Below are positions 34,930-43,113 of a DNA stretch of 54,760 nucleotides, piece after piece (the first letter of the stretch is position 1; each line of letters starts with the position of its first letter). The stretch lies in assembly GCA_947474705.1 (NCBI GenBank), contig CANJJS010000026.1, positions 1-54,760 of the forward strand. The letters run 5' to 3'. Position numbers and translations under genes: made by a program. The notes below the pieces were generated by a model. The model had not been told where the DNA came from, searched no databases, and saw only the letters and a program-made list of their open reading frames with translations. The stretch comes from Acetobacteraceae bacterium. GTDB lineage: Bacteria > Pseudomonadota > Alphaproteobacteria > Acetobacterales > Acetobacteraceae.

Positions 34930-35820
34930 TCACCGCGCCAGGCGCTTCGCGATCGCCGCCGCCCGATTAAGAACCGTCCGCGCCCGGTTCACCACGGGCA
35001 CATCGATCATCGCCCCTTCGAACTGTACCGCCCCCAGCCCTTGGGCGTAGGCCGCGTCGTAGGCCGCCACCATCCGCTCGGCCCGCTCCACCTCCTTCGG
35101 ATCGGGCGAGAACTCCTCGTTCAGCACCTGAATCTGCAACGGGTGAATCGCGCTCGCGCCGACAAAGCCCAACCGCCGGGACCGTTTCACGATCGCCCGG
35201 AACGCCTCCTGGTCGCGGAAATCGGCGATGGAGCCCACGAACCCCATCGGCATGATCCCCGCCGCCCGCGCCGCGAACAGCATCTGTTGCTTCGGGTAAA
35301 ACAGCCCCTCCGGCTCCGACTGCATCCCCGCGTCGGCGGCGAAATCCTCCGACCCCAGGCTCATCCCGACGATCCGCGAATGCGCCTTCGCGATGTCCGG
35401 CATCCGGAAGAACCCCTGAGTCGTTTCGACGAGGACATAAAGTTTCACGGTGCCGTGCGCGATCCCGCGTTCGGCCTCCAGTTCGTCGACCATTTCCGCG
35501 ACGGCCAGCACATGTTCGGGACTGTCGACCTTCGTCAGAACCAGCGCCGCGATGCCGGGGATCACCGCCGCCTCGATATCCTTCACCATCATCCGCCAGG
35601 GCCGGTTCACCCGCACCAGCACATCGGCGCCGTTACGGGACACATGCGGGATCGCCGCCTCGATCATCGTCCGCGCCACGTCTTTTTGCGAGGGCGCGAC
35701 GGCGTCCTCCAAATCCAGAATGATCCCATCGGCGCCGCGATCGGCGCCGGTTTTCACGAATTTCTCGACATTCACCGGAACGAACATCAGGGAACGCCAA
35801 ACGGGAAGATCGTCGCGCAT
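34930..35820 (-). CDS. HpcH/HpaI (CitE-like) CoA-ester lyase
   Basis: 296-residue TIM-barrel protein of the HpcH/HpaI aldolase/citrate lyase beta family. It shows RSLMFVPVNVEKFVKTGADRG at the start, ILDLEDAVAPSQK (metal-proximal acidic residues), VLVRVNRP (substrate Arg), VKLYVLVETTQGFF (metal Glu) and LGSEDFAADAG (metal Asp). The C-terminal FVGASAIHPLQIQVLNEEFSP is typical of malyl-CoA/citramalyl-CoA lyases, supporting cleavage of a 3-hydroxy-dicarboxyl-CoA to acetyl-CoA or propionyl-CoA and a 2-oxoacid. It begins three bases after the CaiB-type CoA-transferase stop, so the pair likely activates a dicarboxylic acid to its CoA ester and then splits it. Confidence 0.92.
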   Translation of the reverse strand: MRDDLPVWRSLMFVPVNVEKFVKTGADRGADGIILDLEDAVAPSQKDVARTMIEAAIPHVSRNGADVLVRVNRPWRMMVKDIEAAVIPGIAALVLTKVDSPEHVLAVAEMVDELEAERGIAHGTVKLYVLVETTQGFFRMPDIAKAHSRIVGMSLGSEDFAADAGMQSEPEGLFYPKQQMLFAARAAGIMPMGFVGSIADFRDQEAFRAIVKRSRRLGFVGASAIHPLQIQVLNEEFSPDPKEVERAERMVAAYDAAYAQGLGAVQFEGAMIDVPVVNRARTVLNRAAAIAKRLAR

Positions 35821-35823
35821 GGT

Positions 35824-37044
35824 TCAAGCCTCCTTGATCGTGCCATCGGCGGCCAGCGCGTCGATTTTCGCGGGGTCCATGCCGAGGGATTGCAATATCG
35901 CGCGGGTGTCCTGGCCCAAAGTGGGTGCGGGCAGGCGGAACTGACCAGGCGTGTCGGACAGACGAGGAATGATGTTGTGCATCGGCACCGTTCCCATTTC
36001 CTCGTCCGGCGCGTCGACCAGCACGCCGCGTCCCTGGACATGCGGATCGTCCACCAACTGGTCGATCTCGTAGACGGGATTGGCGGTGACCTCCGCCGCC
36101 TCGAAAATCGCCATATTCTCGGCCAAAGTGCGCGCCGCGATGAAATCGGCGACGATCTGGTCGCATTCGTCGATATTACGAACCCGATCCGTGTTGGTGC
36201 GGAACTTAGGGTCCGTGATCATATCGGGACGCCCGATCGCGTGAAACACCCGCTCCGCCATCGCCTGGATCGAAGCGGACATCGCGATGAACCGGTGGTC
36301 GCTCGTTTCGTACACATTCCGCGGCGAGGTCGTCAGCGACCGGCTGCCCGTCCGCCGCGGTTTCTCCCCGCTGACCTTGTAAATCGCGGCATCGGGTCCC
36401 AGCACGGAAATCATGGGTTCCAACAGCGGCAGATCGATGATCTGACCCTTCCCGCCGCGTTCCACCACCCGAAGCGCCACCATGATCGCGTAGGCGCCAT
36501 AAAGTCCGGATATCATGTCGGCCATCGCCAGCGGCGGCAGCACGGGGGCGCGGTCGTCGAACCCGTTCTTCGCCGCGAAGCCGGACATCGCTTCGACCAG
36601 CGTGCCGAAGCCGGGCCGGTCGCGGTACGGGCCGGTCTGTCCGAAGCCCGTGATGCGGACAATGATCAAACCGGGGTTGCGGGCGTGCAGCGACTCCGGC
36701 GACAGGCCCATCTCCTCCAGCGTGCCAGGCCGGAAATTCTCGATCAGCACATGCGATGTCGCCAGCAGATCGCGCAGCACGTCCTTGCCCGCTTCCGGCC
36801 GCATGTTCAGCGCGAGACTCTTCTTGTTCCGCGCGTACACCTTCCAGTGCAGCGACATGCCTTTGGCCCGCCAGGCCCGGAGCGGATCGCCGACCTTCGG
36901 GTCCTCGATCTTGATGACCTCGGCGCCCTGGTCCGCCAGTTGCAGGCTGACCATGTTGCCCGCGACCAGCCGGGACATATCGACGACGCGGATGCCGGCC
37001 AGCGGCACCGGCGCGTCGGGGTTGAATTCAATCCTTGGGATCAT
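35824..37044 (-). CDS. CaiB/BaiF family CoA-transferase
   Basis: 406-residue class III CoA-transferase, which moves CoA between carboxylic acids. Landmarks: PLAGIRVVDMSRLVAGNMVSLQLADQG, AEVIKIEDPKVGDPLR, HWKVYARNKKSLALNM, ENFRPGTLEEMGL, ARNPGLIIVRITGFGQTGPY and MADMISGLYGAYAIM, containing the catalytic Asp. The frame is open beyond 37044 only through the riboswitch region; ATG 37044 gives the standard N-terminus. The HpcH-type lyase follows three bases after its stop, suggesting a two-step CoA-activation and cleavage route. The gene is divergent from the B12 riboswitch and btuB. Confidence 0.93.
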   Translation of the reverse strand: MIPRIEFNPDAPVPLAGIRVVDMSRLVAGNMVSLQLADQGAEVIKIEDPKVGDPLRAWRAKGMSLHWKVYARNKKSLALNMRPEAGKDVLRDLLATSHVLIENFRPGTLEEMGLSPESLHARNPGLIIVRITGFGQTGPYRDRPGFGTLVEAMSGFAAKNGFDDRAPVLPPLAMADMISGLYGAYAIMVALRVVERGGKGQIIDLPLLEPMISVLGPDAAIYKVSGEKPRRTGSRSLTTSPRNVYETSDHRFIAMSASIQAMAERVFHAIGRPDMITDPKFRTNTDRVRNIDECDQIVADFIAARTLAENMAIFEAAEVTANPVYEIDQLVDDPHVQGRGVLVDAPDEEMGTVPMHNIIPRLSDTPGQFRLPAPTLGQDTRAILQSLGMDPAKIDALAADGTIKEA

Positions 37045-37079
37045 CTTGCAAGCTCTCTCAGACCCGCTATCAGTGCGGC

Positions 37080-37260
37080 AGACACAGGTGGCCCGCAAGG
37101 GCTGAAACGGGAATTGCCCAGGGGAAACCCTCAGGGCGGCCGCCCCCGCGACTGTAGCGACGAGTCCAGCCCATGACGCCATTGCCCAAGGGGATAAAAC
37201 CCCCGGTGAGAAGGCGGGCCCGGACACTGACTCGCGAGCCAGGAGACCGGCCTGTGTCGA
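37080..37260 (+). ncRNA. Cobalamin (B12) riboswitch
   Basis: The sequence has the class landmarks in order: CACAGGTGGCCCGC at the 5' end, GCTGAAACGGGAA, the B12-box core CCCCCGCGACTGTAGCGACG, a GAAGGCGGGCC segment, then GAGCCAGGAGACCGGCCTGT, which closes helix P1 with the start. It lies 94 bases before btuB. By family knowledge, bound adenosylcobalamin reduces expression of the transporter. Confidence 0.93.
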
Positions 37261-37353
37261 GATCGCGCGCGTGCCGAAGGGGCGGGGTGCACCCACGGCG
37301 CCGGGGAGAAACCCGGATGCGAGAGATCGGCCTATGACCGATGGAGGACCTGC

Positions 37354-39345
37354 ATGCGCCAAAAAACCGCGCTGCTGGCAACGCTTTTGTTCGCCCATAC
37401 CGCCACCGCCGCCGCCGCCGAGACGGTGGTGGTGCTACCCGACACCGTCGTCACCGCGACAAGAACGCCCCGGCCCGTGACCGGCATCCCCGCGGGAATC
37501 ACCGTCATCGATCGCCAAACGATCGACGCCAGCGGCGCCACCACGCTCGGAGACATCCTCGCCACCGTACCCGGCCTCCGCGTCAGCCCCTCCGGCGGAG
37601 CGGGCGGACAATCCAGCGTGTTCATGCGCGGCACCAATTCCAGCCATGTACTGGTGCTGCGCGACGGCATGCCAATCAACGACCCCGCCGAGGCCACCGG
37701 CGCCTTCAACTTCGGCGTCTCCACCTTGTCCGACATCGAGCGGATTGAGATCGTACGCGGCCCAATGGCCGCCGTATACGGCTCCGGCGCGTTGGGCGGC
37801 GTGATCAACCTGATTTCCCGCCGCGGCGCGGAGGGCGCGCCACGCCTCGAACTCGACCTGTCCGGCGGATATCCGGCGGCCGTGGTGGGCTCCGCTTTGG
37901 CCAGCGGCGTCGTGGGGGCCTTCGATTACGCCGTCGTGGCGGAAAGCCAGTCCCGCCGAGGCTTCGACACGACGCCACAGCGCATGTCCGCCATCAACAC
38001 CAACACCCCCCAAGGCTTCCGCGACCGCATCTTCACCGCCAACCTGGGCTTTACCCCCGTGGACGGCACCCGCCTGTCGCTGTTCCTCCGCGGCAGCCAA
38101 ACTTATTTCGGCTTCAATTCCCTGGGGTCGCCCACCTTCGATACCGCGAATTCGTCGGGCACCGTCGGCTCGCTGTTGGGCCGGATCGGCGCCACCTCCA
38201 AACTCTTTGGCGGCACCTACGAAACCAGCCTGTTTCTTGGCCGCCTGCAGGAAAACCGGAAATACTTCGAGGCACTGGACCCGCGCGATCCAAACCTGAC
38301 GGCACAGGACAACCGGTACCACGCGTATCGCACCGATCTGCAATGGAACAACACGGTCCATCTGAACGACCTGGTGCCTTCCTCGGTCCTGACCGCCACG
38401 GACCTGACCTTAGGGTACCAACACACGGTCGATACGATCAACGTCAAGGTCAACGACTCCTTCGGCGGCTTTCCGTTCAGCCAGGCCGCGAAAGCCACCA
38501 GCACCGCCGACGCCGGGTATGCCGGCGTGACCACGACCGCATGGCAACACCTCACCGTCACCGGCCAGGTCCGGCAGGACTGGATCGGCGTCAACACCCC
38601 CACGACCTGGCGCCTTGGCGCGGTGCTGGAGGTCCCGCCGCTGCACACCGCGTTCAAGGCGGCCTATGGCACGTCGTTCCGCGCGCCCTCCTTGTTCCAG
38701 CGCTTCGGCATCGACTCCTTCGGCACCGTGGGCAACCCCAACCTGCGGCCCGAAAGCGCCGAGGGCTGGGAAATCGGCTTCACCACCAAACTCCCGCTGT
38801 TCGAGCGGGAAGACGCCCTGACCTTCGGCGCCACGCTGTTCAACCAGCAGGTGCGTGACCTGATCGTCGGCGTGTTCCGGCCGGTCGCGACGTCGCTGAA
38901 CGTCAATTCGGCGCGCATCCAGGGCATCGAAGCGGAATTTTCGTTACGGCCCGCCACCTGGCTGACTCTGCGCGGCAGCTATACCTTCACCGATGCCACC
39001 GCGACCGGCCAATCCGCCGCGACAGGCACGGCGCTGTTGCGGCGGCCGCGTCACGCCGCCTCGGGCGAGGCAACCGTGACCCCGATGGAAGGCCTGCGGG
39101 TGACGGCGCAACTGATTTACACGGGACCGTCGCACGACTTTCTTTATGCGAACTCGGGCAACTCCGCGGGTTTCGGCGTCGGCCAACAGGGCCTGATCGC
39201 GAACATGACCGCGGCTTACGACGTCACGCCGAAGGTGCGACTGCATGTGGCCGGCACGAACCTGTTCAATTCGCGCTTCGAACCGGTGAACGGCTTCCAG
39301 ATGCCGGGCACGACGGTTCTGGCGGGGGTGCGTTTGCGCTGGTGA
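37354..39345 (+). CDS. btuB: TonB-dependent vitamin B12 receptor
   Basis: 663-residue outer-membrane receptor for cobalamins. A signal peptide (about 1-23) is followed by a TonB-box-like VVVLPDTVVTATRTPRP, then the plug domain with TLGDILATVPGLRVSPSGG, RGTNSSHVLVLRDGMPIND and IERIEIVRGPMAAVYGSGALGGVINLISRRG. The rest is a 22-strand barrel ending in GTTVLAGVRLRW with the usual C-terminal aromatic residue. Start ATG 37354 has GGAGG at eight bases. The upstream cobalamin riboswitch makes the ligand assignment firm. No btuCDF genes follow in this window. Confidence 0.95.
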   Translation: MRQKTALLATLLFAHTATAAAAETVVVLPDTVVTATRTPRPVTGIPAGITVIDRQTIDASGATTLGDILATVPGLRVSPSGGAGGQSSVFMRGTNSSHVLVLRDGMPINDPAEATGAFNFGVSTLSDIERIEIVRGPMAAVYGSGALGGVINLISRRGAEGAPRLELDLSGGYPAAVVGSALASGVVGAFDYAVVAESQSRRGFDTTPQRMSAINTNTPQGFRDRIFTANLGFTPVDGTRLSLFLRGSQTYFGFNSLGSPTFDTANSSGTVGSLLGRIGATSKLFGGTYETSLFLGRLQENRKYFEALDPRDPNLTAQDNRYHAYRTDLQWNNTVHLNDLVPSSVLTATDLTLGYQHTVDTINVKVNDSFGGFPFSQAAKATSTADAGYAGVTTTAWQHLTVTGQVRQDWIGVNTPTTWRLGAVLEVPPLHTAFKAAYGTSFRAPSLFQRFGIDSFGTVGNPNLRPESAEGWEIGFTTKLPLFEREDALTFGATLFNQQVRDLIVGVFRPVATSLNVNSARIQGIEAEFSLRPATWLTLRGSYTFTDATATGQSAATGTALLRRPRHAASGEATVTPMEGLRVTAQLIYTGPSHDFLYANSGNSAGFGVGQQGLIANMTAAYDVTPKVRLHVAGTNLFNSRFEPVNGFQMPGTTVLAGVRLRW

Positions 39346-39364
39346 TCGCGGGGGTTTGCGTGTT

Positions 39365-39386
39365 GGGCCGGCGCGAAGGCCGGCCC
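39365..39386. terminator. GC-rich hairpin after btuB
   Basis: GGGCCGGC (39365-39372) and GCCGGCCC (39379-39386) pair around GCGAAG. There is no U tract on either strand. It sits between the convergent btuB and mrp genes and could be a REP-like palindrome or a processed transcript end. Confidence 0.4.
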
Positions 39387-39518
39387 GCCCTCCATGGCGG
39401 CGGATGTTGATGAATGCTCCGTCGCGCGGAAATCGACGTTTGTCTTGAGGCCCACGCACCCAACACGACGAAATATCGCGCCGCACGCCCAGGCGGAGCG
39501 GTTATCGCCCCGCGCCGC

Positions 39519-40718
39519 CTATTCGATCGAAATCCGCGGGCCCGCCGCCGCCGGCTTCGACACCTTCCGCCACACCTGTTTCGCCAGAGCGTCGTAGGCT
39601 TTCGCCCCCTCGCTGTCCGGCGCGCTGGCCGCGATCGGGGTGCCCGCGTCGGCGGCGGTGCGGATGTCCAGCAGCAGGGGGATTTCGCCAAGGAACTCGA
39701 TGTCGAGTTTGGCCGCTTCCGCCCGGGCGCCACCGTGCCCGAAAATCTCGGTCCGATGGCCGCAATTCGGGCAGCAGAAGAAGCTCATGTTCTCCACCAG
39801 ACCGAGCACCGGCACCCGGGTCTTTTCGAACATCTTCACACCACGACGAGCGTCCAGCAGCGCGATATCCTGCGGCGTCGAGACGATGACCGCCCCTGTC
39901 AGGGACACCCGTTGCGCCATCGTCAGTTGCGCGTCGCCGGTGCCGGGCGGCATGTCCACGACCAGCACGTCCAGCGCGCCCCAGCTCACCTGGCCCATCA
40001 TCTGTTCCAGCGCGCCCATGACCATCGGGCCGCGCCAGATCATCGGGGTTTCCTCGTCGACCAGGAAGCCGATGGACATGCAGGACAGACCCCAGGCCTG
40101 GATCGGGATCATTTTTTCGTTCCGCACCTCGGGCTTGCGATGCACGCCCAACATGCGGGGGAGACTGGGACCGTAGATGTCCGCGTCGAGAAGCCCGACC
40201 TTCAGCCCCTGCCGCGCCAGCGACACCGCCAGGTTCACCGCGACCGTGGATTTCCCGACGCCGCCCTTTCCGGACGCGACGGCGACGATCGCCTTCACCT
40301 CCGGTAGCAACAGCGGGGCTTTGCCACCCGGCGTACCCGCCCCACCCGCCGGCCCATGCGCGTGACCGTGGCCATGCCCGCCGGGGCCATGCCCGCCGGG
40401 GCCATGCCCGCCGGGTTGCGGTGCCTGGTTGCCCTGCCGGCCCGCGGGCATCGAGGCGGGCGAGGGCCCCTTATGCGCCGTCAGCACCGCCGTCGCGTTC
40501 GTCACGCCGGGCTGACGGGCCAACAGCGCCTCAGCCGCGCGGCGCACCGGTTCCATGGCCGCGGCATGAGCCCGGTCGGTCAATATCGAGACATGGACCA
40601 GCCCATCGCGGGCCTGAATGCCTTCCACGAGGCCCGCGGACACGATGTCCCGGCCCGATGCGGGGTCCTTGATCTCGCGCAGAGCCGCGCGCAACGCGTC
40701 CGTGGACGGAGTCGGCAT
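39519..40718 (-). CDS. Mrp/NBP35 family Fe-S cluster carrier ATPase
   Basis: 399-residue P-loop ATPase that carries and transfers Fe-S clusters (ApbC/Mrp). The N-terminal MIP18-type domain spans about 1-85, then a Gly/His/Pro-rich linker with GGHGPGGHGPGGHGHGHAHG at 103-122. The ATPase part has the deviant Walker A ASGKGGVGKST (about 148-158), LLDADIYGPSLPRML, VVDMPPGTGDAQLT and the cluster-binding CxxC in FFCCPNCGHRTEIFG. ATG 40718 is chosen because it starts the MIP18-like domain; the open frame upstream is antisense of hflK. It is divergent from hflK with 120 bp between. Confidence 0.95.
   Translation of the reverse strand: MPTPSTDALRAALREIKDPASGRDIVSAGLVEGIQARDGLVHVSILTDRAHAAAMEPVRRAAEALLARQPGVTNATAVLTAHKGPSPASMPAGRQGNQAPQPGGHGPGGHGPGGHGHGHAHGPAGGAGTPGGKAPLLLPEVKAIVAVASGKGGVGKSTVAVNLAVSLARQGLKVGLLDADIYGPSLPRMLGVHRKPEVRNEKMIPIQAWGLSCMSIGFLVDEETPMIWRGPMVMGALEQMMGQVSWGALDVLVVDMPPGTGDAQLTMAQRVSLTGAVIVSTPQDIALLDARRGVKMFEKTRVPVLGLVENMSFFCCPNCGHRTEIFGHGGARAEAAKLDIEFLGEIPLLLDIRTAADAGTPIAASAPDSEGAKAYDALAKQVWRKVSKPAAAGPRISIE
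40371..40415. repeat. Three tandem 15-bp repeats inside mrp
   Basis: Three perfect copies of GCCATGCCCGCCGGG in a row. In the mrp frame they encode repeated Pro-Gly-Gly-His-Gly units of the linker, so copy number changes would alter linker length in steps of five residues without breaking the frame. Confidence 0.9.
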
Positions 40719-40838
40719 GTGCCTGGTAACCTTTTCTTGTCGATCGCCGGTCACCATCTGGTGTACCGGACGCGGATATGGCGTATGACTCGCGGGACGC
40801 CAATGGTCGGCTCGCCCCTCTGGAGTACCAATAAAAAG

Positions 40839-42194
40839 ATGCCCTGGAACAACAATGGTCCTGGCCCCAGCGGTCCCTCCCCATGGGGGAACCCCGGTGG
40901 AAACAAAGGCGAAGGCTCTTCGGGGGGCCCCAAGGGAGACACCGCGAACACCGGCGGCGACGGACAACAGCCGCCGCCCAAGGGCCCCTGGGGCAACACG
41001 GGCGGCGACGGCGGGCGCGACAATACCGGCGGCGGGCGGCGTGGCGGCAGCAATGGCGGCGGCAATGGCGGCGGCGGCGGCCCCTTCGGCAACGGTCCTT
41101 TCGGACCGAACGGGCCGGTCCCCGACATCGACGCGCTGCTCCGCCAGGCCCAGGCATTTCTGGGTGGGCTGTTGCCGGGCGGCCGAGGCGTCGGAGTCGG
41201 CGGCCTGACGATTCTCGCCGCCGCCGTGGTGGCGATCTGGTTCGGCAGCGGCTTCTACCGCGTGCAGCCGGACGAGCAGGGCATCGTCCTCCGCTTCGGC
41301 GCCTATAAATACTGGACCCCGCCCGGCCTGCACTGGCACGTGCCCTGGCCCGTGGAACGCGTGGAACGGCCCGCCGTCACCCGCATCAACCGCACCGAGA
41401 TCGGCTTCCGCTCCGCCGCGGGCGCGTCCGGCCGCATCGAATCCGGCAACGACGCCGCCGGCCGCGATGTCCTCGCCGAAAGCCTGATGCTCACCGGCGA
41501 CGAGAACATCATCGACATCGACGTCGCCGTGTTCTGGCGCATCCGCGACAACGAGGCTTCGCGCTTCCTGTTCAACGCCCGCCAGCCGCGCGAACTGGTC
41601 CGCGGTGTCGCCGAAAGCTCGATGCGAGAGGTCATCGGCCGCACGCCGATCCAACCCGCTTTGACCCAGTTGCGCGCCCAGATCGAAGCCGATGTGCTGC
41701 GCCAGACGCAGGAAATCCTCGACCGCTACAAGGTCGGGATCGAGATAACCCAGGTGCAGCTCCAGAAGGTCGATCCGCCGGCGGCGGTGATCGAGAGTTT
41801 CCGGGACGTACAGCGCGCCAACACCGACGCGGAGCGGATGCGGAACGAGGCTGAGTCCTATCGCAACGACATCGTGCCGCGGGCGCGAGGCGACGCGGCG
41901 CGGCTGCTGGCGGAATCGCAAGGTGTCCGCCAGGCGACGATCGCCGAAGCGACCGGCCAGTCGCAACGCTTCGAAGTCGTGCTCGCGGCCTATAAACAGG
42001 CGAAGGACATCACGTTGCGGCGGATGTATCTGGACGCGATGCAATCGGTCCTGACCCATGCCCGCACGCTGGTCGTCGACGACAAGCTGAAGGGCCTGGT
42101 ACCGTTCCTGCCGTTGAACGTCCCCACCGACAGCATGCCCCCACAACCGCCGCGGCCAGCGGCTCCGGCCCCAACGGGAGCGCCCGCGCGATGA
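40839..42194 (+). CDS. hflK: HflK, membrane protease modulator (SPFH/prohibitin family)
   Basis: 451 residues. With HflC it forms a large inner-membrane cage that encloses and restrains the FtsH protease. The N-terminal 85 or so residues are Gly/Asn/Pro-rich low complexity (MPWNNNGPGPSGPSPWG), as in other HflK proteins, followed by a membrane helix (VGVGGLTILAAAVVAIWFGS), then the SPFH domain FYRVQPDEQGIVLRFG, PPGLHWHVPWPVERV, DENIIDIDVAVFWRI, and a long helical AERMRNEAESYRNDIVPRARG stretch. ATG 40839 starts the typical MPWN sequence; the upstream open frame is the antisense of mrp. Its stop overlaps the hflC ATG. Confidence 0.95.
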   Translation: MPWNNNGPGPSGPSPWGNPGGNKGEGSSGGPKGDTANTGGDGQQPPPKGPWGNTGGDGGRDNTGGGRRGGSNGGGNGGGGGPFGNGPFGPNGPVPDIDALLRQAQAFLGGLLPGGRGVGVGGLTILAAAVVAIWFGSGFYRVQPDEQGIVLRFGAYKYWTPPGLHWHVPWPVERVERPAVTRINRTEIGFRSAAGASGRIESGNDAAGRDVLAESLMLTGDENIIDIDVAVFWRIRDNEASRFLFNARQPRELVRGVAESSMREVIGRTPIQPALTQLRAQIEADVLRQTQEILDRYKVGIEITQVQLQKVDPPAAVIESFRDVQRANTDAERMRNEAESYRNDIVPRARGDAARLLAESQGVRQATIAEATGQSQRFEVVLAAYKQAKDITLRRMYLDAMQSVLTHARTLVVDDKLKGLVPFLPLNVPTDSMPPQPPRPAAPAPTGAPAR

Positions 42195-43069
42195 ACCGTT
42201 TCGCACTACCCGTCATCGGGCTCGTCGCCGCTGGTCTCTGGCTACTCCAGGCCAGCCTGTTCACGGTCGAACAGACCGAGCGTGTGCTTGTCGTCCAGTT
42301 CGGCGAGGTGGTCCGCCCCATCGACGAACCCGGCCTTTATATGAAAGTGCCGTTGATCCAGTCGGTCATCAGCTTCGACAACCGGTTGTTGTCGGTCGAA
42401 CTGCCGGGCGAAGAGGTCATCCTTGGCGACCAGCGACGCCTGATCGTCGACAGTTTCACCGTCTTCCGTATCTCCAACCCGCTGCGCTTCTATCAGGCGA
42501 TCGGGCCGGTGCCGGACGGGATCCGCGGCCGGCTGAACTCGATCGTCACGGCGTCCCTGCGCCGGGTCCTTGGCCGCAACACCCTGCTCGACGTCCTGTC
42601 GGCGGATCGCGAGCGGATCATGGCGGGCATCAAGGAGTTGGTGAATGTCGAAATGCGGGATTTCGGCGTTGCCATCGAGGATGTCCGGATCCGCCGCGCC
42701 GATCTGCCGGCCGAGAACACCCAGGCGATTCTGTCCCGGATGCAGTCGGAACGTCAGCGCGTCGCCGCGCAGTTGCGCGCGGAAGGCGCCGAGGGCGCGG
42801 CCAAACTGAAGGCCGAAGCCGATCGGGAACGCACCGTCTTGCTGGCCGACGCCAAGGCCGCCGCCGAGAAAATCCGCGGCGACGGCGAAGCCGAGGCCAC
42901 CCGGATCTTCGCCAAGGCGTTCGGCCAGGACACCGAATTCTTCACGATCTGGCGCACCCTGCAAGGCTATCGCGAGGTCTTCGACACCGGCAACGCGCGC
43001 CTTGTTCTGACCCCCGACAACGACTACCTGCGCTTTCTGCACGCCCCTCCGGTCCCCGCGGAACGCTGA
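42191..43069 (+). CDS. hflC: HflC, membrane protease modulator
   Basis: 292-residue SPFH-domain partner of HflK. It has an N-terminal membrane anchor (PVIGLVAAGLWLLQASLFTV), then VEQTERVLVVQFGEVVRPIDEPGLYMKVPLIQ, RRLIVDSFTVFRISNPLRFYQ, and the C-terminal coiled region RMQSERQRVAAQLRAEGAEGAAKLKAEADRER split across the assembly helix. It ends VLTPDNDYLRFL, typical of the family. The ATG overlaps the hflK stop by four bases, ensuring matched synthesis. degP follows 44 bases later, giving the hflK-hflC-degP order common in this lineage. Confidence 0.96.
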   Translation: MNRFALPVIGLVAAGLWLLQASLFTVEQTERVLVVQFGEVVRPIDEPGLYMKVPLIQSVISFDNRLLSVELPGEEVILGDQRRLIVDSFTVFRISNPLRFYQAIGPVPDGIRGRLNSIVTASLRRVLGRNTLLDVLSADRERIMAGIKELVNVEMRDFGVAIEDVRIRRADLPAENTQAILSRMQSERQRVAAQLRAEGAEGAAKLKAEADRERTVLLADAKAAAEKIRGDGEAEATRIFAKAFGQDTEFFTIWRTLQGYREVFDTGNARLVLTPDNDYLRFLHAPPVPAER

Positions 43070-43113
43070 CACCTTTTCCTTCAAGCCGAGCCCTCGTCAG
43101 GAACACATCGACC

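Noticed and set aside
34075-37176. Plus-strand open frame of over 1000 codons
   Set aside because: It runs antisense through sufE, HpcH and CaiB genes. The composition (Arg/His/Gln-rich) is typical of a shadow frame, and no domain is visible.
40719-42206. Possible long N-terminal extension of Mrp
   Set aside because: The extra frame is the antisense of hflK. The MIP18-like domain begins right at ATG 40718.
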